Shown: positions 39,709 through 50,500, counted from the stretch's first letter. The stretch: DNA of 64,000 bases from Peptostreptococcaceae bacterium (GCA_016650175.1 JAENWG010000003.1:21839-85838); one strand, 5' to 3'. Numbers and translations: made by a program. The notes: generated by a model from the letters alone, not told the origin.

Positions 39709-40719
39709 TTATTTCCAAGCTTTAGGTACAAATAGCTCAGAATACGCAGACAATGCATATCTATCAGTCATTCCCGCTATATAATCCTTAACAGCAACAT
39801 TTGTTCCTTCATTTTTTACTATTTCATGGTAAATCTTGGGCATCTTATCTGGATGCTCCACGTAGTAGTTATATAAAGATGTTATAACTACTTCAACTTT
39901 ATTTAAATCTTCTGCCTTTTTTACATTTTCGCTGTTATATACATTTTCAAACATAAACGAACGCATCTCATCTAGAGCAACGCCGTGTTCATCATCTAAA
40001 GTTATACGATCTTTTCGTTCACTACTTATTACCAAGCTTTCAATTAGATTATTAATTCTTTTACTATGTGTTTCACCTAATATTTTAATCGGCCATTTAG
40101 GAAAATCCGGCATTGTTATTACACCGCTTCTTATCGCATCATCCATATCATGATTTACGTAAGCTATTCTATCACTTATCTTAACAATCTGGCCTTCTAA
40201 TGTTATAGGGTCTATATCACCCGTATGATTTAGTATTCCATCTTTAACTTCATACGTTAGATTCATACCGTTTCTATCTTGACCAGTTTCAAGCAATTCG
40301 ACCACTCTTAGACTTTGTACGTTGTGCTTAAATCCGCCAGGATGAATACTATTTAATACCATTTCACCGTTATGACCAAAAGGTGTATGTCCAAGGTCAT
40401 GTCCCAGCGCTATGGCTTCAGTTAAATCTTCATTGTAGTTAAGAATTCTAGCTATAGTTCTGGCTACTTGGGATACCTCTAAAGTATGCGTTAACCTTGT
40501 TCTATAGTGATCACCTTCTGGCGATAAAAAGACTTGAGTCTTATGCTTTAATCTTCTAAGTGCCTTAGAGTGAATAATTCTATCTCTGTCTCTTACAAAT
40601 TCAGTCCTATACTCACATTTTTCTTCAGGTAAAGCCCTACCTTTTGTATTAACCGCTTTCATAGCTCTTTCATCTAATGTATTAAGTTCCCTATTTTCTA
40701 TATCAACTCTTTTAAGCAT
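39709..40719 (-). CDS. dgt: Deoxyguanosinetriphosphate triphosphohydrolase-like HD protein
   Basis: RTRLTHTLEVSQVARTIAR, GHDLGHTPFGHNGE. Start reassigned to MLKRVDIE at 40719 (AGGAGTGTAAA upstream). Confidence 0.92.
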   Translation of the reverse strand: MLKRVDIENRELNTLDERAMKAVNTKGRALPEEKCEYRTEFVRDRDRIIHSKALRRLKHKTQVFLSPEGDHYRTRLTHTLEVSQVARTIARILNYNEDLTEAIALGHDLGHTPFGHNGEMVLNSIHPGGFKHNVQSLRVVELLETGQDRNGMNLTYEVKDGILNHTGDIDPITLEGQIVKISDRIAYVNHDMDDAIRSGVITMPDFPKWPIKILGETHSKRINNLIESLVISSERKDRITLDDEHGVALDEMRSFMFENVYNSENVKKAEDLNKVEVVITSLYNYYVEHPDKMPKIYHEIVKNEGTNVAVKDYIAGMTDRYALSAYSELFVPKAWK

Positions 40720-40720
40720 T

Positions 40721-41149
40721 TTACACTCCTGTATGTCCAAAGCCTCCGGCGCCTCTTACGGTATCATTTAGCTCTTCCACTACTTCAATTTCAGCTCTCT
40801 CATATTTAGCTACTATAAGTTGCGCTATTCTGTCTCCGTTATTTATTTCGAAGTCTTCGTTCGAAAAATTTATAGCAGGTATTTTCAGTTCTCCTCTGTA
40901 ATCAGAATCAATTGTTCCTATGCTGTTTACAAGTCCTATTCCTTTTTTAATAGCAAGACCTGATCTCGCTCTTACCTGTCCTTCATATCCAAGCGGTAAT
41001 TCAATAAATATTCCGGTTGGAATTAGCTTTCTCTCCATTGGTTTTAGAATTATTGGGTCATTTATATATGCCTTTAAATCCATTCCCGCCGATCCTTCAG
41101 TTTCATACCTTGGTATAACACCGCTTTTACTTACTATTCTCAGTTTCAT
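40721..41149 (-). CDS. dut: dUTP diphosphatase
   Basis: AGMDLKA, RSGLAIKKGI, GTIDSDYRGEL, GDRIAQLIV, GAGGFGHTG: all five dUTPase motifs. Confidence 0.96.
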   Translation of the reverse strand: MKLRIVSKSGVIPRYETEGSAGMDLKAYINDPIILKPMERKLIPTGIFIELPLGYEGQVRARSGLAIKKGIGLVNSIGTIDSDYRGELKIPAINFSNEDFEINNGDRIAQLIVAKYERAEIEVVEELNDTVRGAGGFGHTGV

Positions 41150-41150
41150 A

Positions 41151-42383
41151 TTACCTACCCTTTACTACTGCCAGTGAATAATCCGAAATATCATATATTA
41201 ATTTACTTACATTTACTATATCCTCATGACTTACATTATTAAGTCTATCTATAATTTCTTGTTGTCCTAATATCATTCCAAGCTGAAGATTACTTCTACC
41301 ATTTACTATCATTCTGCCTTGAACTGTTTCTAGGCTAAACATATACCCTGATTTTAACTGTTCTCTTGCTGAATCTATTTCTTCTTTAGTAATCTCACCT
41401 GTTTTTAATTTATCCATTTCTTCTTTAATACCTTCTAATGCTTCGTCGATTTTATCTTTACCTACTCCTGCATATATTTTAAAATATCCGCTTTCTTTGT
41501 AGTATGAAGCTGATGAATAAACTGAATAAGCAAGTCCTCTTATTTCTCTTATGTTCTGGAACAATCTTGAAGACATTGATCCTCCGAACAGATTGCTAAG
41601 TATTGCAAGTGCATAGTGATCTTTATCTTTTACAGATAAACCCTCTTTCGCAAGACATATATGAGCCTGTTTTATATCTTTTTCAAGATACTTAGTTTGT
41701 GGCTTATGTAAATAAACTCTATCACTTGGTTGTTGTTTAGTTTCCAAAAGATTATTGAATTTAGTGTTAAAATATTCAATTACTCTTTCCTCATCAAATG
41801 AACCTGCTATAGAAATAAATACAGAATCTTTAGTATACTGATTATCAAAATAGCTTCTTAAAGCTTCCGGTGTAATTGATTTAACTGTTTCTTCAGTACC
41901 CAAAACACTGTTACCAAGATTTGAATCTCCGAAAACAAATTCATCAGTTACGTCTAATATCAAATCTGTAGGATCGTCAAAATTCATTTTAATTTCTTCG
42001 CATACTACTTGTTTTTCTCTTTCCATTTCCAACTCATCAAATAGTGGATTTTCTATCATATCTACAAGCACATCAGCGCATTTGAATAAATTAGTATTTA
42101 AGCATTTAATATAGAAGCATGTGCCTTCTTTTCCAGTAAATGCATTCATCTGTCCGCCTACGCTATCAACTTCTGATACAAGCTGCATAGATGTTCTATT
42201 AGTAGTTCCTTTAAAAAGCATATGCTCAATATAGTGGGATATACCGTTAATCCCCTCAGTTTCGTTAACTGCTCCTGTTTTTGACCAAACTCCAATAGAT
42301 ACAGATGAAACAGAGTCGAATTTATCCATGATTAATTCGATTCCAGATTCTAGTTTTATTTTTTTTATCATTATTTTCCCCAA
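41151..42383 (-). CDS. M16-family zinc peptidase
   Basis: HYIEHMLFKGT (HxxEH) inverted zinc motif; processing-protease-like sequence. Confidence 0.92.
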   Translation of the reverse strand: MGKIMIKKIKLESGIELIMDKFDSVSSVSIGVWSKTGAVNETEGINGISHYIEHMLFKGTTNRTSMQLVSEVDSVGGQMNAFTGKEGTCFYIKCLNTNLFKCADVLVDMIENPLFDELEMEREKQVVCEEIKMNFDDPTDLILDVTDEFVFGDSNLGNSVLGTEETVKSITPEALRSYFDNQYTKDSVFISIAGSFDEERVIEYFNTKFNNLLETKQQPSDRVYLHKPQTKYLEKDIKQAHICLAKEGLSVKDKDHYALAILSNLFGGSMSSRLFQNIREIRGLAYSVYSSASYYKESGYFKIYAGVGKDKIDEALEGIKEEMDKLKTGEITKEEIDSAREQLKSGYMFSLETVQGRMIVNGRSNLQLGMILGQQEIIDRLNNVSHEDIVNVSKLIYDISDYSLAVVKGR

Positions 42384-42733
42384 TACCTTTCCAAATATTC
42401 CTGATCTTCTATTTCAAGATCTTTAATGCCTGACAATCCTTCCATATGATGTCTAAGCTCGTGTCTTACTACTTCTCTTATCTTACTTGTTATAAATTCT
42501 GTACTTTCAAACTCAAACATTCTCACAAACGAACCATAAAATAATAATATGGTCATGCCAGAATGATTTCTTACATATTCACCCAATATATATAAGTCAT
42601 CTCTTTTTCTTTGTGGGTGAAGCATTTCTTCTTCCCTAACTACAACGCCTCCACTTAGTTCCTTAAACAAGATATCTGGTATTTCATCTACAATTTCACC
42701 TGCTATTTCTATGAATTTATCTATACTTATCAT
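42371..42733 (-). CDS. Small zincin-like metallopeptidase-family protein
   Basis: VVRHELRHHMEG, an HExxH-like motif (HELRHH) in a 120-aa protein. Confidence 0.75.
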   Translation of the reverse strand: MISIDKFIEIAGEIVDEIPDILFKELSGGVVVREEEMLHPQRKRDDLYILGEYVRNHSGMTILLFYGSFVRMFEFESTEFITSKIREVVRHELRHHMEGLSGIKDLEIEDQEYLERYWGK

Positions 42734-42735
42734 AA

Positions 42736-43674
42736 TTAATCCTCAAACTCTCTTATTATGCAATTTATGGTATGGTTTCTATTTTCTATATATGCCGCTT
42801 TAGGCTGAGCCTTACTTCTCTCATCAGACCAATATTTTTTTTCATGCTCCGTCTGTATTTCCTTTAGCGTCTTGCCTCTTCTTCTTAAATCAAGAATCAT
42901 ATTTTTTTCTCTTTCAGACTCCTCTATATATAATTCGAAGTAAGTATCTATATAGTAATTCGGTATCATACCAAAGTGAGGAGATAATAATTGCTTAGGT
43001 TTATATTCCCTGCATTTTATTGCTGATTCAATCGCATCTTTATAGCTTTTTAAAATAGATGAATGAATATCTCCTTTACTTCTTAGTACCCCAGTACTCT
43101 CAGAACAAAACATTATACTTTCAGGTTCAAGTACAAATGTTAAACTACAGTCAGTATGCCCTTTGGTTTCAAGCACCTTCATATATGAACTTCCTAAACT
43201 TATTTCATCGCCCTCTGATACTACTTTATCTATTCTAAAGTTATCATTTCTAATTTCTATATCACTATGCACAAAGTTATCTCGAGCTTTTTCACCTAAT
43301 GCTTTCATTAGATTCCTAGCGCCTTTACTTTCGAATACTTTTTTAGCTTTCAATGAGCCACATATTATTGCATCTGGCCACTCGTCTATTACATATGGTA
43401 AAGCGCCTACATGATCATAATGAGTGTGAGATATAAAGATATAGTCAATTTTATCTCTGCCTCTCTCTATTAATGCTTCCTTGATATTTTTAATAAAGTT
43501 TTCCGCACAATAAGCCATACCCGTATCGTAAAGCGACGTGTATTTATCAGTAAAAATAAGAATGGCTTCTCCACCCATTCCTGCAGTAACTCTTTTTAAA
43601 TTTTCAGGATAATTAAATCTATCGTGATTCTCGAAATCCTTGTATATACTCGCACTGTGCTTTAGATCCTTCAT
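42736..43674 (-). CDS. MBL-fold metallohydrolase
   Basis: FISHTHYDHVGALPYV, LETKGHTDCSLTFV motifs. Confidence 0.88.
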   Translation of the reverse strand: MKDLKHSASIYKDFENHDRFNYPENLKRVTAGMGGEAILIFTDKYTSLYDTGMAYCAENFIKNIKEALIERGRDKIDYIFISHTHYDHVGALPYVIDEWPDAIICGSLKAKKVFESKGARNLMKALGEKARDNFVHSDIEIRNDNFRIDKVVSEGDEISLGSSYMKVLETKGHTDCSLTFVLEPESIMFCSESTGVLRSKGDIHSSILKSYKDAIESAIKCREYKPKQLLSPHFGMIPNYYIDTYFELYIEESEREKNMILDLRRRGKTLKEIQTEHEKKYWSDERSKAQPKAAYIENRNHTINCIIREFED

Positions 43675-44740
43675 TTTTAATTTCCTTTATCACTATTATA
43701 AAATTAATTGTCATCATTATTATTATTAAAAACCCTAAATACCCCTCTATGGGAAACATGTAGGCTACTATATTTTTGAAGCCAAAAAGTCCCAGCAAAA
43801 ATCCAATCCATGCTGACACTATTATGAATTTTTTCTTTTTTGGTCCGGTTTTTATCTTTGTCGTAAAACCATAGAAATTGCTGGTAGCAGATGCATATAT
43901 AGAAAGCATCAATACTACTACATATAATATATGAACAGGTTTAGAAAGTTTAGCAGAATAACCTAACATCGGAAGATCAAGTGCTTGAGAAAAATGCATA
44001 TCCTTTTGAAGTGCCAGTACAAGCAAAAATGCGAGCACTGCAAGCATAAGTCCGCCTAGCATACTTCCAACTATTGCGTGTCTATTGTTCTTCGCATTTA
44101 TCGAAGCAGTAGCCACTATAGGTATCATTGAAAGTATGTTATATGATATGTACAAAAATGCCGCTATCACAAAATTAGAGGCTATAGGGCTAGGCTTCAC
44201 AGGATCATCGTACCCTGTATAACCTATATCTTTAAATATTACCATTAAACATACCATAACTACTATTACAAACATTGCCGGCATAATATATCTAAAGACC
44301 CTAGATACTCTTTCAAATTCGCCTAGAACTGTAAATAGCACCATAATAATTATTACAGCGCCTCCAAATATTTTACTCATGCCAAATTCTTGTCTTACAA
44401 GAGATCCTCCTGCCGCACTCATTGTTACTAATACTGTGAATATTATTACAGCCATGAAATACCCTACAAAATTTATGATATGCTTATTCCCTCCTGGAAC
44501 TATTACTCTTCCCATATCATTTGTATTAAAGTGCCTAGCATTAATGCTAGCCATAACTCCTGTCAATATAAAAAGTACTCCAACAAAGAAAACGCCCCAT
44601 TTAGCGTTTTCGTTAAACACTCCAAAGAATTGCCATATTTCTCTGCCTGAAGCAAATCCTGCCCCCATAATAGCTGAAGTATACATTATTGCTACACCAA
44701 AAAAGTTTAGGCTAACACTACTTGTTTTAGAGTTCTTCAT
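43619..44740 (-). CDS. YkvI-family membrane protein
   Basis: Ten-plus TM segments; MGAGFASGREIWQFF motif. Confidence 0.82.
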   Translation of the reverse strand: MKNSKTSSVSLNFFGVAIMYTSAIMGAGFASGREIWQFFGVFNENAKWGVFFVGVLFILTGVMASINARHFNTNDMGRVIVPGGNKHIINFVGYFMAVIIFTVLVTMSAAGGSLVRQEFGMSKIFGGAVIIIMVLFTVLGEFERVSRVFRYIMPAMFVIVVMVCLMVIFKDIGYTGYDDPVKPSPIASNFVIAAFLYISYNILSMIPIVATASINAKNNRHAIVGSMLGGLMLAVLAFLLVLALQKDMHFSQALDLPMLGYSAKLSKPVHILYVVVLMLSIYASATSNFYGFTTKIKTGPKKKKFIIVSAWIGFLLGLFGFKNIVAYMFPIEGYLGFLIIIMMTINFIIVIKEIKNEGSKAQCEYIQGFRESR

Positions 44741-45272
44741 ATTCTTCTAATTCTTCTATATCTTCCGTTTCTTCTTCTATGCTTATTGCATATTCATCAA
44801 GATCGTATTCTAAAGCTTCAGTAAAATCAAATCTATCTTCATTTCCACTTAATTTATTAAACCTACAATTAGTAAGAGCATCTCTTACGTTTAAGAGGTC
44901 ATCACCTCTTTTAACGCTCTTCTTAAAAACAAACCAGTTTCTAAATTTTACTATTTCTTCACTAAGCTTGTCATAAGTTACTGCATTGCTTCCATTTTCG
45001 CATATCCCCATGAAAGCTAATTTCATCATTTCCATAAGAGCGACAAACTCAGCTTCTTGATCTGGAACAGATTCGGTTATATCTTCAAAATATGTTTCAA
45101 ACAATCCTTTAACTATATTAATATCAGCTTCTTCCATTACCAAAAATATGATATCTTCATCTATATATTCATCGCATTCTAATAAATCTGACATATTATC
45201 AAAATATTCAAATCCTGCTCCGCTTTCAATATCAAGCATTTCAAAAAGTTTTTCTTTGTTCATAATTCTCAC
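44727..45272 (-). CDS. Hypothetical acidic protein
   Basis: 181-aa ORF with Glu/Asp-rich tail; overlaps downstream YkvI-family gene by 14 nt. Confidence 0.65.
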   Translation of the reverse strand: MRIMNKEKLFEMLDIESGAGFEYFDNMSDLLECDEYIDEDIIFLVMEEADINIVKGLFETYFEDITESVPDQEAEFVALMEMMKLAFMGICENGSNAVTYDKLSEEIVKFRNWFVFKKSVKRGDDLLNVRDALTNCRFNKLSGNEDRFDFTEALEYDLDEYAISIEEETEDIEELEEYEEL

Positions 45273-45360
45273 CCATCATATTTATTTTATGTTATAATAT
45301 CTTTGTTAATATTTAAATATTATACTACATAGATACAAAAAATACTACTATGGAGGAAAA

Positions 45361-47136
45361 ATGACTACAAAAAAAAGAAATGAAATAGATGATAACTTTA
45401 AGTGGAATATTGAGGATATGTACAAGGATAATGCCCTTTGGACTAAGGACATAGAAGATGTACTAAAACTAACTGAAGAATTTGTAAAACTTGCAGGACA
45501 TATTACTGATTCTGCTGATTCTTTATATACCGCTATAAGCAAGCAAAATAACATTTGGCTAAAATTAGAAAAAGCCTTTGTTTTTGCTCATATGAAATTA
45601 GATGAAAATACTACTTCTACAGTATACCAAGGAATGAATAGTAAATGCCAAGGTGTTATGGCTAAGGTTTCGGCATCTATGTCTTTCTTTACTCCGGAGC
45701 TTTTATCAAAATCTAAAGATACCATAACCACATATATTAAAGAAGATAAAAGATTAGATGTTTATGATTTCTATTTAAATTCAGTATTTAGGGAAAAAGC
45801 TCATGTTCTGAGTGAACCCGAAGAAAATATATTAGCTCAACTTAGTGAAGTTACAAGAGCTTCATCAGAAGTATTCAGCATGCTAAACAACGCTGATATG
45901 AAATTTGATGATGTAAACGGTCAAAGTTTAACTCATGGTAATTACATAAATTACATGGAGTCATCTGATAGAAGCATAAGAAAAATCGCTTATGAAAATG
46001 TATATAAAAAATATATGAACCAAATAAACACTATTGCTACCACATATAACTATAGTGTTAAAACTGATGTAATATCTTCAAGAATACGTCATTACAGCTC
46101 ATCATTGGATTCAGCTCTATACGGAGATAACATTCCTAAAGCTGTTTACACTAACTTAATCGATGCTGTTCATGAGCACCTAGGCTCCCTGCATGATTAT
46201 ACTGAGCTTAGAAAAGAAAAATTAGGATTAGATGATTTAAGAATGTATGATATATATGTCCCTATTTGTAAACCTGATGATAAGAAATACACATTTGACG
46301 ATGCTGTAGATATTATGAAAAAAGCCTTAGCTCCTTTAGGCGAAGAATATATAGATATTTTAAGTAAAGGAATAAAATCCGGCTGGGTTGATGTCTATGA
46401 AAACGAAGGTAAAACTTCAGGTGCATATAGCTTCGGTTCATACGACAGTATGCCTTATGTGCTTATGAATTTTAACGGTAACTTAAAGGATGTGTTTACA
46501 TTAGTACACGAATGCGGTCACTCTATGCATTCATATTATACTAGGCACAATCAACCTTTTATATACGGAAGTCACTCCATTTTTACCGCTGAAGTTGCAT
46601 CAACTGTAAATGAAGCCCTGCTCATCGGCTATCTTCTTGACAATGAAGACAATCCTGAAATTAGAAAGTACTTAATTAATTTTCACATAGAAGCATTTAG
46701 AACTACGCTTTTCAGACAGACTATGTTCGCTGAGTTTGAAAAAATAACTCACGAAACTATAGAAGAAGGTGGAGCTTTAACGCCTGAGTTCTTATCTACT
46801 GAATATGAAAAATTGAATAAGCTATATTTTGGTGATTCTTTATCAGATGATGAGTATATAAAATATGAGTGGTCTAGAATCCCTCATTTCTATAGAGCCT
46901 ACTATGTTTATCAGTATGCTACAGGTTATTCCGCAGCAACTGCTATTGCTAACGGAATATTAACTGGAGAAGATAAAAAAAGAGAAGCTTATTTAGAGTT
47001 TTTAAAAACAGGAGACAGTAATTTCCCTGTAGAACTTTTAAAAATCGCCGGTGTTGACATGAGCAAAAAAGAATCTATTAGTAATGCCCTATCTACTTTT
47101 GATGATTTGGTAAAAGATTTAAGGAGCATATTATGA
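45361..47136 (+). CDS. pepF: Oligoendopeptidase F
   Basis: M3 family HECGHSMHSYY zinc motif; YQYATGYSAATAIA. Confidence 0.95.
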   Translation: MTTKKRNEIDDNFKWNIEDMYKDNALWTKDIEDVLKLTEEFVKLAGHITDSADSLYTAISKQNNIWLKLEKAFVFAHMKLDENTTSTVYQGMNSKCQGVMAKVSASMSFFTPELLSKSKDTITTYIKEDKRLDVYDFYLNSVFREKAHVLSEPEENILAQLSEVTRASSEVFSMLNNADMKFDDVNGQSLTHGNYINYMESSDRSIRKIAYENVYKKYMNQINTIATTYNYSVKTDVISSRIRHYSSSLDSALYGDNIPKAVYTNLIDAVHEHLGSLHDYTELRKEKLGLDDLRMYDIYVPICKPDDKKYTFDDAVDIMKKALAPLGEEYIDILSKGIKSGWVDVYENEGKTSGAYSFGSYDSMPYVLMNFNGNLKDVFTLVHECGHSMHSYYTRHNQPFIYGSHSIFTAEVASTVNEALLIGYLLDNEDNPEIRKYLINFHIEAFRTTLFRQTMFAEFEKITHETIEEGGALTPEFLSTEYEKLNKLYFGDSLSDDEYIKYEWSRIPHFYRAYYVYQYATGYSAATAIANGILTGEDKKREAYLEFLKTGDSNFPVELLKIAGVDMSKKESISNALSTFDDLVKDLRSIL

Positions 47137-47936
47137 AAACTAAAGTATTCATACATACAAACGAAAGTAAAGCCTCTAAGGTAGTAAAAGAACAATTAAT
47201 ATCTATGCTCGAAAAATCAAACTTTATAGTCACAAGCTCATTTGATAAGAGCATTGATCTTTTGGTTTGTGTCGGTGGCGACGGTACATTTCTTCAGGCT
47301 GCTCATAAATATGGTTTCCCTGATGTTCCGTTTATAGGAATAAATACTGGTCACCTAGGGTTTTTTCAAGAAATAATGCCTAATCAGTTAGATGAATTCA
47401 TATATTACTACAATACCAATAAGTACAGAATACAAAAAATAACTACTGTTCAAGCCGAAATTAAAACTAAAGATGAAACACATAACCTAATAGGAATAAA
47501 TGAAATACAGATAAAAGGACCATCTACTAGTTCTACTCATTTAAACATTTCTATCAGCGGTAGTTTTATAGAGAGATTTTCTGGAGACGGTATACTAGTA
47601 TCCACTCCATCAGGTTCTACAGCATACAACTACTCATTAGGTGGAAGTATTGTAGATCCTAGGGTTAACCTTCTTCAGGTTACACCAATAGCACCTATCA
47701 ATACCACAGCGTACCGTTGTTTTACTTCAAGTATCGTAATGCCTGCAGAGCTTACATTAGAAGTTGAGCTTGATGATTATACTAACGGCAAGACATTGAC
47801 CGTTATATATGACGGAATGCCTATAGTTTACGATAATGTAGAAAGCGTAAACTTCACTATGTCTAAAGAGACTATTAATTTACTCAGATTCGAAAGCTAT
47901 GACTTTTGGGCAAAAGTTAAAAGTAAATTTATTTAA
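47133..47936 (+). CDS. nadK: NAD kinase
   Basis: VGGDGTFLQAAH; NTGHLGFF; SGDGILVSTPSGSTAYNYSLGG. Confidence 0.95.
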   Translation: MKTKVFIHTNESKASKVVKEQLISMLEKSNFIVTSSFDKSIDLLVCVGGDGTFLQAAHKYGFPDVPFIGINTGHLGFFQEIMPNQLDEFIYYYNTNKYRIQKITTVQAEIKTKDETHNLIGINEIQIKGPSTSSTHLNISISGSFIERFSGDGILVSTPSGSTAYNYSLGGSIVDPRVNLLQVTPIAPINTTAYRCFTSSIVMPAELTLEVELDDYTNGKTLTVIYDGMPIVYDNVESVNFTMSKETINLLRFESYDFWAKVKSKFI

Positions 47937-47946
47937 AGGATATTTT

Positions 47947-48840
47947 ATGTCAGAATTCAAATATACAGTAACTAAAAAAGATGTTGACTTAACGATTGGA
48001 CAAATTGTTAAGCAGAATTTTAATTTCTCATCGAGATTAAAGTCAAAAATAAGGCAGCAACATTTAACCACTTTAAATGGTAGCTATGTTCACGGATATT
48101 TAAAACCCACTTTAGGCGATGTGATATTAGTAAATATGCCGAAAGAAAAAAGTGATTTTCTTGCTGAGGATATCCCTATATACCCTGTATATGAGGATGA
48201 TGATTTATTAATAATCAACAAACAAGCCGGTGTTATAATCCATCCGACTAAGGGCCACCCTGTTCATACAATCGCAAATGGGCTTATGAAATATATGGAA
48301 GATACCAATCAGACTTTTAAAATTAGGTTTGTAAACAGGCTAGATATGGACACTACAGGTTTAGTTATAGTCGCTAAAAATTCTAATACTCAAAACCAAC
48401 TATCTAAACAAATGAAATATAACACAATATCAAAAGAATACGTAGCTATTGTTAACGGAACTTTAGAAGAAGACTCTTTCACTATAAACCTTCCTATCGG
48501 AAGACCTGATTTAGAACAAGTAGCAAGAAGCGTAATGGAAGAAGGCTCCCCTTCTGTCACTCACGTTAAAGTAGTAAAAAGATTTAAGAAACCTTTCACT
48601 ATGGTAAGACTAAAGCTCGAAACTGGAAGAACTCATCAAATAAGAGTTCATATGTCTCATATAGGTCACCCTGTAACTGGAGATTACCTATACGGTGGAG
48701 ACAAACCCTTCTTAATAGAAAGACAGGCACTTCATGCAGAAAAGCTTACTTTTTTTCATCCCGTAACCGAAGAAGAAATAGTTGTTACTGCACCAATTCC
48801 AGATGATATATTAGAATGTATAAAAAAAATAGAAGGCTAA
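47947..48840 (+). CDS. RluA-family pseudouridine synthase
   Basis: RFVNRLDMDTTGLVIVAK, GRTHQIRVHMSHIGHPVTGD. Start at 47947 after AAAGGATATTTT. Confidence 0.94.
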   Translation: MSEFKYTVTKKDVDLTIGQIVKQNFNFSSRLKSKIRQQHLTTLNGSYVHGYLKPTLGDVILVNMPKEKSDFLAEDIPIYPVYEDDDLLIINKQAGVIIHPTKGHPVHTIANGLMKYMEDTNQTFKIRFVNRLDMDTTGLVIVAKNSNTQNQLSKQMKYNTISKEYVAIVNGTLEEDSFTINLPIGRPDLEQVARSVMEEGSPSVTHVKVVKRFKKPFTMVRLKLETGRTHQIRVHMSHIGHPVTGDYLYGGDKPFLIERQALHAEKLTFFHPVTEEEIVVTAPIPDDILECIKKIEG

Positions 48841-48859
48841 CTAATGCCTTCTATTTTTA
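48828..48859. terminator. Terminator between convergent rluA and DUF975 genes
   Basis: ATAGAAGGCtaactaatGCCTTCTATTTTTAT. Confidence 0.75.
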
Positions 48860-48869
48860 TATCTACAAT

Positions 48870-49694
48870 TTATTTATCCTCATCATTATTTTCTATAAGT
48901 CGACTTGAAAACTCTATGTTAGGTTTAAGTCCTTTTTCACCTTCGTATGGGAAATCTTCTCTTTTACCAAATTTTAGTAATTCATAATATATTGTTTCAG
49001 CTGTACTAAAGTAAGTTGAAACGATTGACATAGGTATAATTAGACATATATTAAAAATAATAGTATATGTCACCTCACTTGTACCAGTCATAAACATCGC
49101 AGCTATAAATGCAGGTAAGAAACCCAATAAATACCATCCAAGAAAACTAATATAAACTCCAAATAGATGTGCCTTGTTACCAACCATCATAATCTTGCTT
49201 TCATTTATGCATTGCAAAATACCCTTTGAAGGATCATCTACAAGAATAAAATATGCTTGAGAATATCTGTAATATGCTATTATGCCTGGAACAATAAATA
49301 GTAATGACCATAGAAATATAAACATGCCTGTTACTAATGTCAGTCCAAATGCTTTTAAATAGTGCGAAAAGCCTTCAAAAAGATTATCATAATGTATAGC
49401 TCCTTCTCTAAGTATTGCTAAAATATACATCCTAAATCCATAGGTTAAAGCTCCTAACATTAAAATATTATATAATCCGCTAACCATTGATGTTTGTGTT
49501 GTTTCTCCTACTATCTCATTGAAATATGAAGCTGTCGGAAATAGTGTTGCCAAAATATCAGGAATTAGTGTTAACATAATTTGATATATTAGTACGCCTA
49601 TTACAACTGCTACCCATTTGTTTTTAAGTATAAATCTTGACATTCCTCTTATTTCTGATGCTGAATCTTTTACTAAATAATTATTCATGTACAC
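48870..49694 (-). CDS. DUF975-family membrane protein
   Basis: Polytopic protein with YRYSQAYFILVDDPSKGILQCINESKIMMVGNK, characteristic of DUF975. Confidence 0.82.
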   Translation of the reverse strand: MYMNNYLVKDSASEIRGMSRFILKNKWVAVVIGVLIYQIMLTLIPDILATLFPTASYFNEIVGETTQTSMVSGLYNILMLGALTYGFRMYILAILREGAIHYDNLFEGFSHYLKAFGLTLVTGMFIFLWSLLFIVPGIIAYYRYSQAYFILVDDPSKGILQCINESKIMMVGNKAHLFGVYISFLGWYLLGFLPAFIAAMFMTGTSEVTYTIIFNICLIIPMSIVSTYFSTAETIYYELLKFGKREDFPYEGEKGLKPNIEFSSRLIENNDEDK

Positions 49695-49766
49695 TCCTTC
49701 ATTGTTTTATATCAGAGGTTATTGTATAATAAATATAGTAATAAATCAACCGAAAGGGTTCATTAT

Positions 49767-50375
49767 ATGTTAAATAAATGTTACATACTAACTTCATACT
49801 TCCAAAATCAATCTGCCGATTTCTTTAAATCTATTAGAGAAAGTGATGGTTTATTAATCTGTGCTGACGGAGGACAAGACATTGCTAAAAAATGGAACCT
49901 TATTCCATCACTTATCATTGGGGATTTTGATTCATCTGAAAACAGTGATATAAAGAATATCCGCTATCCTAAAGAAAAGGATGTAACTGATACAGAAGCA
50001 TGCATCATCTATGCTTTACAGGAAAGCTATACGGATATTACCTTACTTGGAGGACTTGGAGGCAGAGTCGATCATACCTTGGGTAATTTAGCACTTTTGG
50101 CTAAGTACCATGTAGTTATGATAGATAATCAAAATATCGTAAAATGTTTAAAAAACGAAACTATAAATGTAAACGCAAATGGATACAAATATATTTCTGT
50201 TATTTCATTTGGTAATGCTAACGCAATTGTTACACTAAAAGGAGTTAAATTCCCATTAAAAGATTACGAGCTACCTTTTGACAGTACCCTTGGTATAAGC
50301 AACGAAATAACTTCAAGCACCGCAGAAATAACTATTCAAGGAACAGCTCTAATTATACAATCAAAAGATTTATAA
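49767..50375 (+). CDS. thiN: Thiamine diphosphokinase
   Basis: LICADGGQDIAKKWNLIPSLIIGDFDSSE, KDVTDTEACIIYAL, LGGLGGRVDHTLGNL. Start at 49767. Confidence 0.92.
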   Translation: MLNKCYILTSYFQNQSADFFKSIRESDGLLICADGGQDIAKKWNLIPSLIIGDFDSSENSDIKNIRYPKEKDVTDTEACIIYALQESYTDITLLGGLGGRVDHTLGNLALLAKYHVVMIDNQNIVKCLKNETINVNANGYKYISVISFGNANAIVTLKGVKFPLKDYELPFDSTLGISNEITSSTAEITIQGTALIIQSKDL

Positions 50376-50418
50376 ATAACTATTGACAAATCCTAAAATA
50401 ATAGTAAAATTACTTTAG

Positions 50419-50500
50419 CTAGGGGAGCTTGTGCTGAGAGATTCCATTTGGAAACTACCCTCAAAACCTGATTCGGATAATACCGACGAAGGGAAGCAAA
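50419..50500 (+). promoter_or_regulatory. TPP riboswitch aptamer (THI element)
   Basis: GGGGAGCTTGTGCTGAGAGATTCCA...ACCCTCAAAACCTGATTCGGATAATACCGACGAAGGGAAGC. Confidence 0.96.

Noticed and set aside
45348-45554. ORF 45348..45554 (-), and 46989..47195 and 47880..48071 (-)
   Set aside because: Antisense to pepF, nadK and rluA; no supporting start signals.
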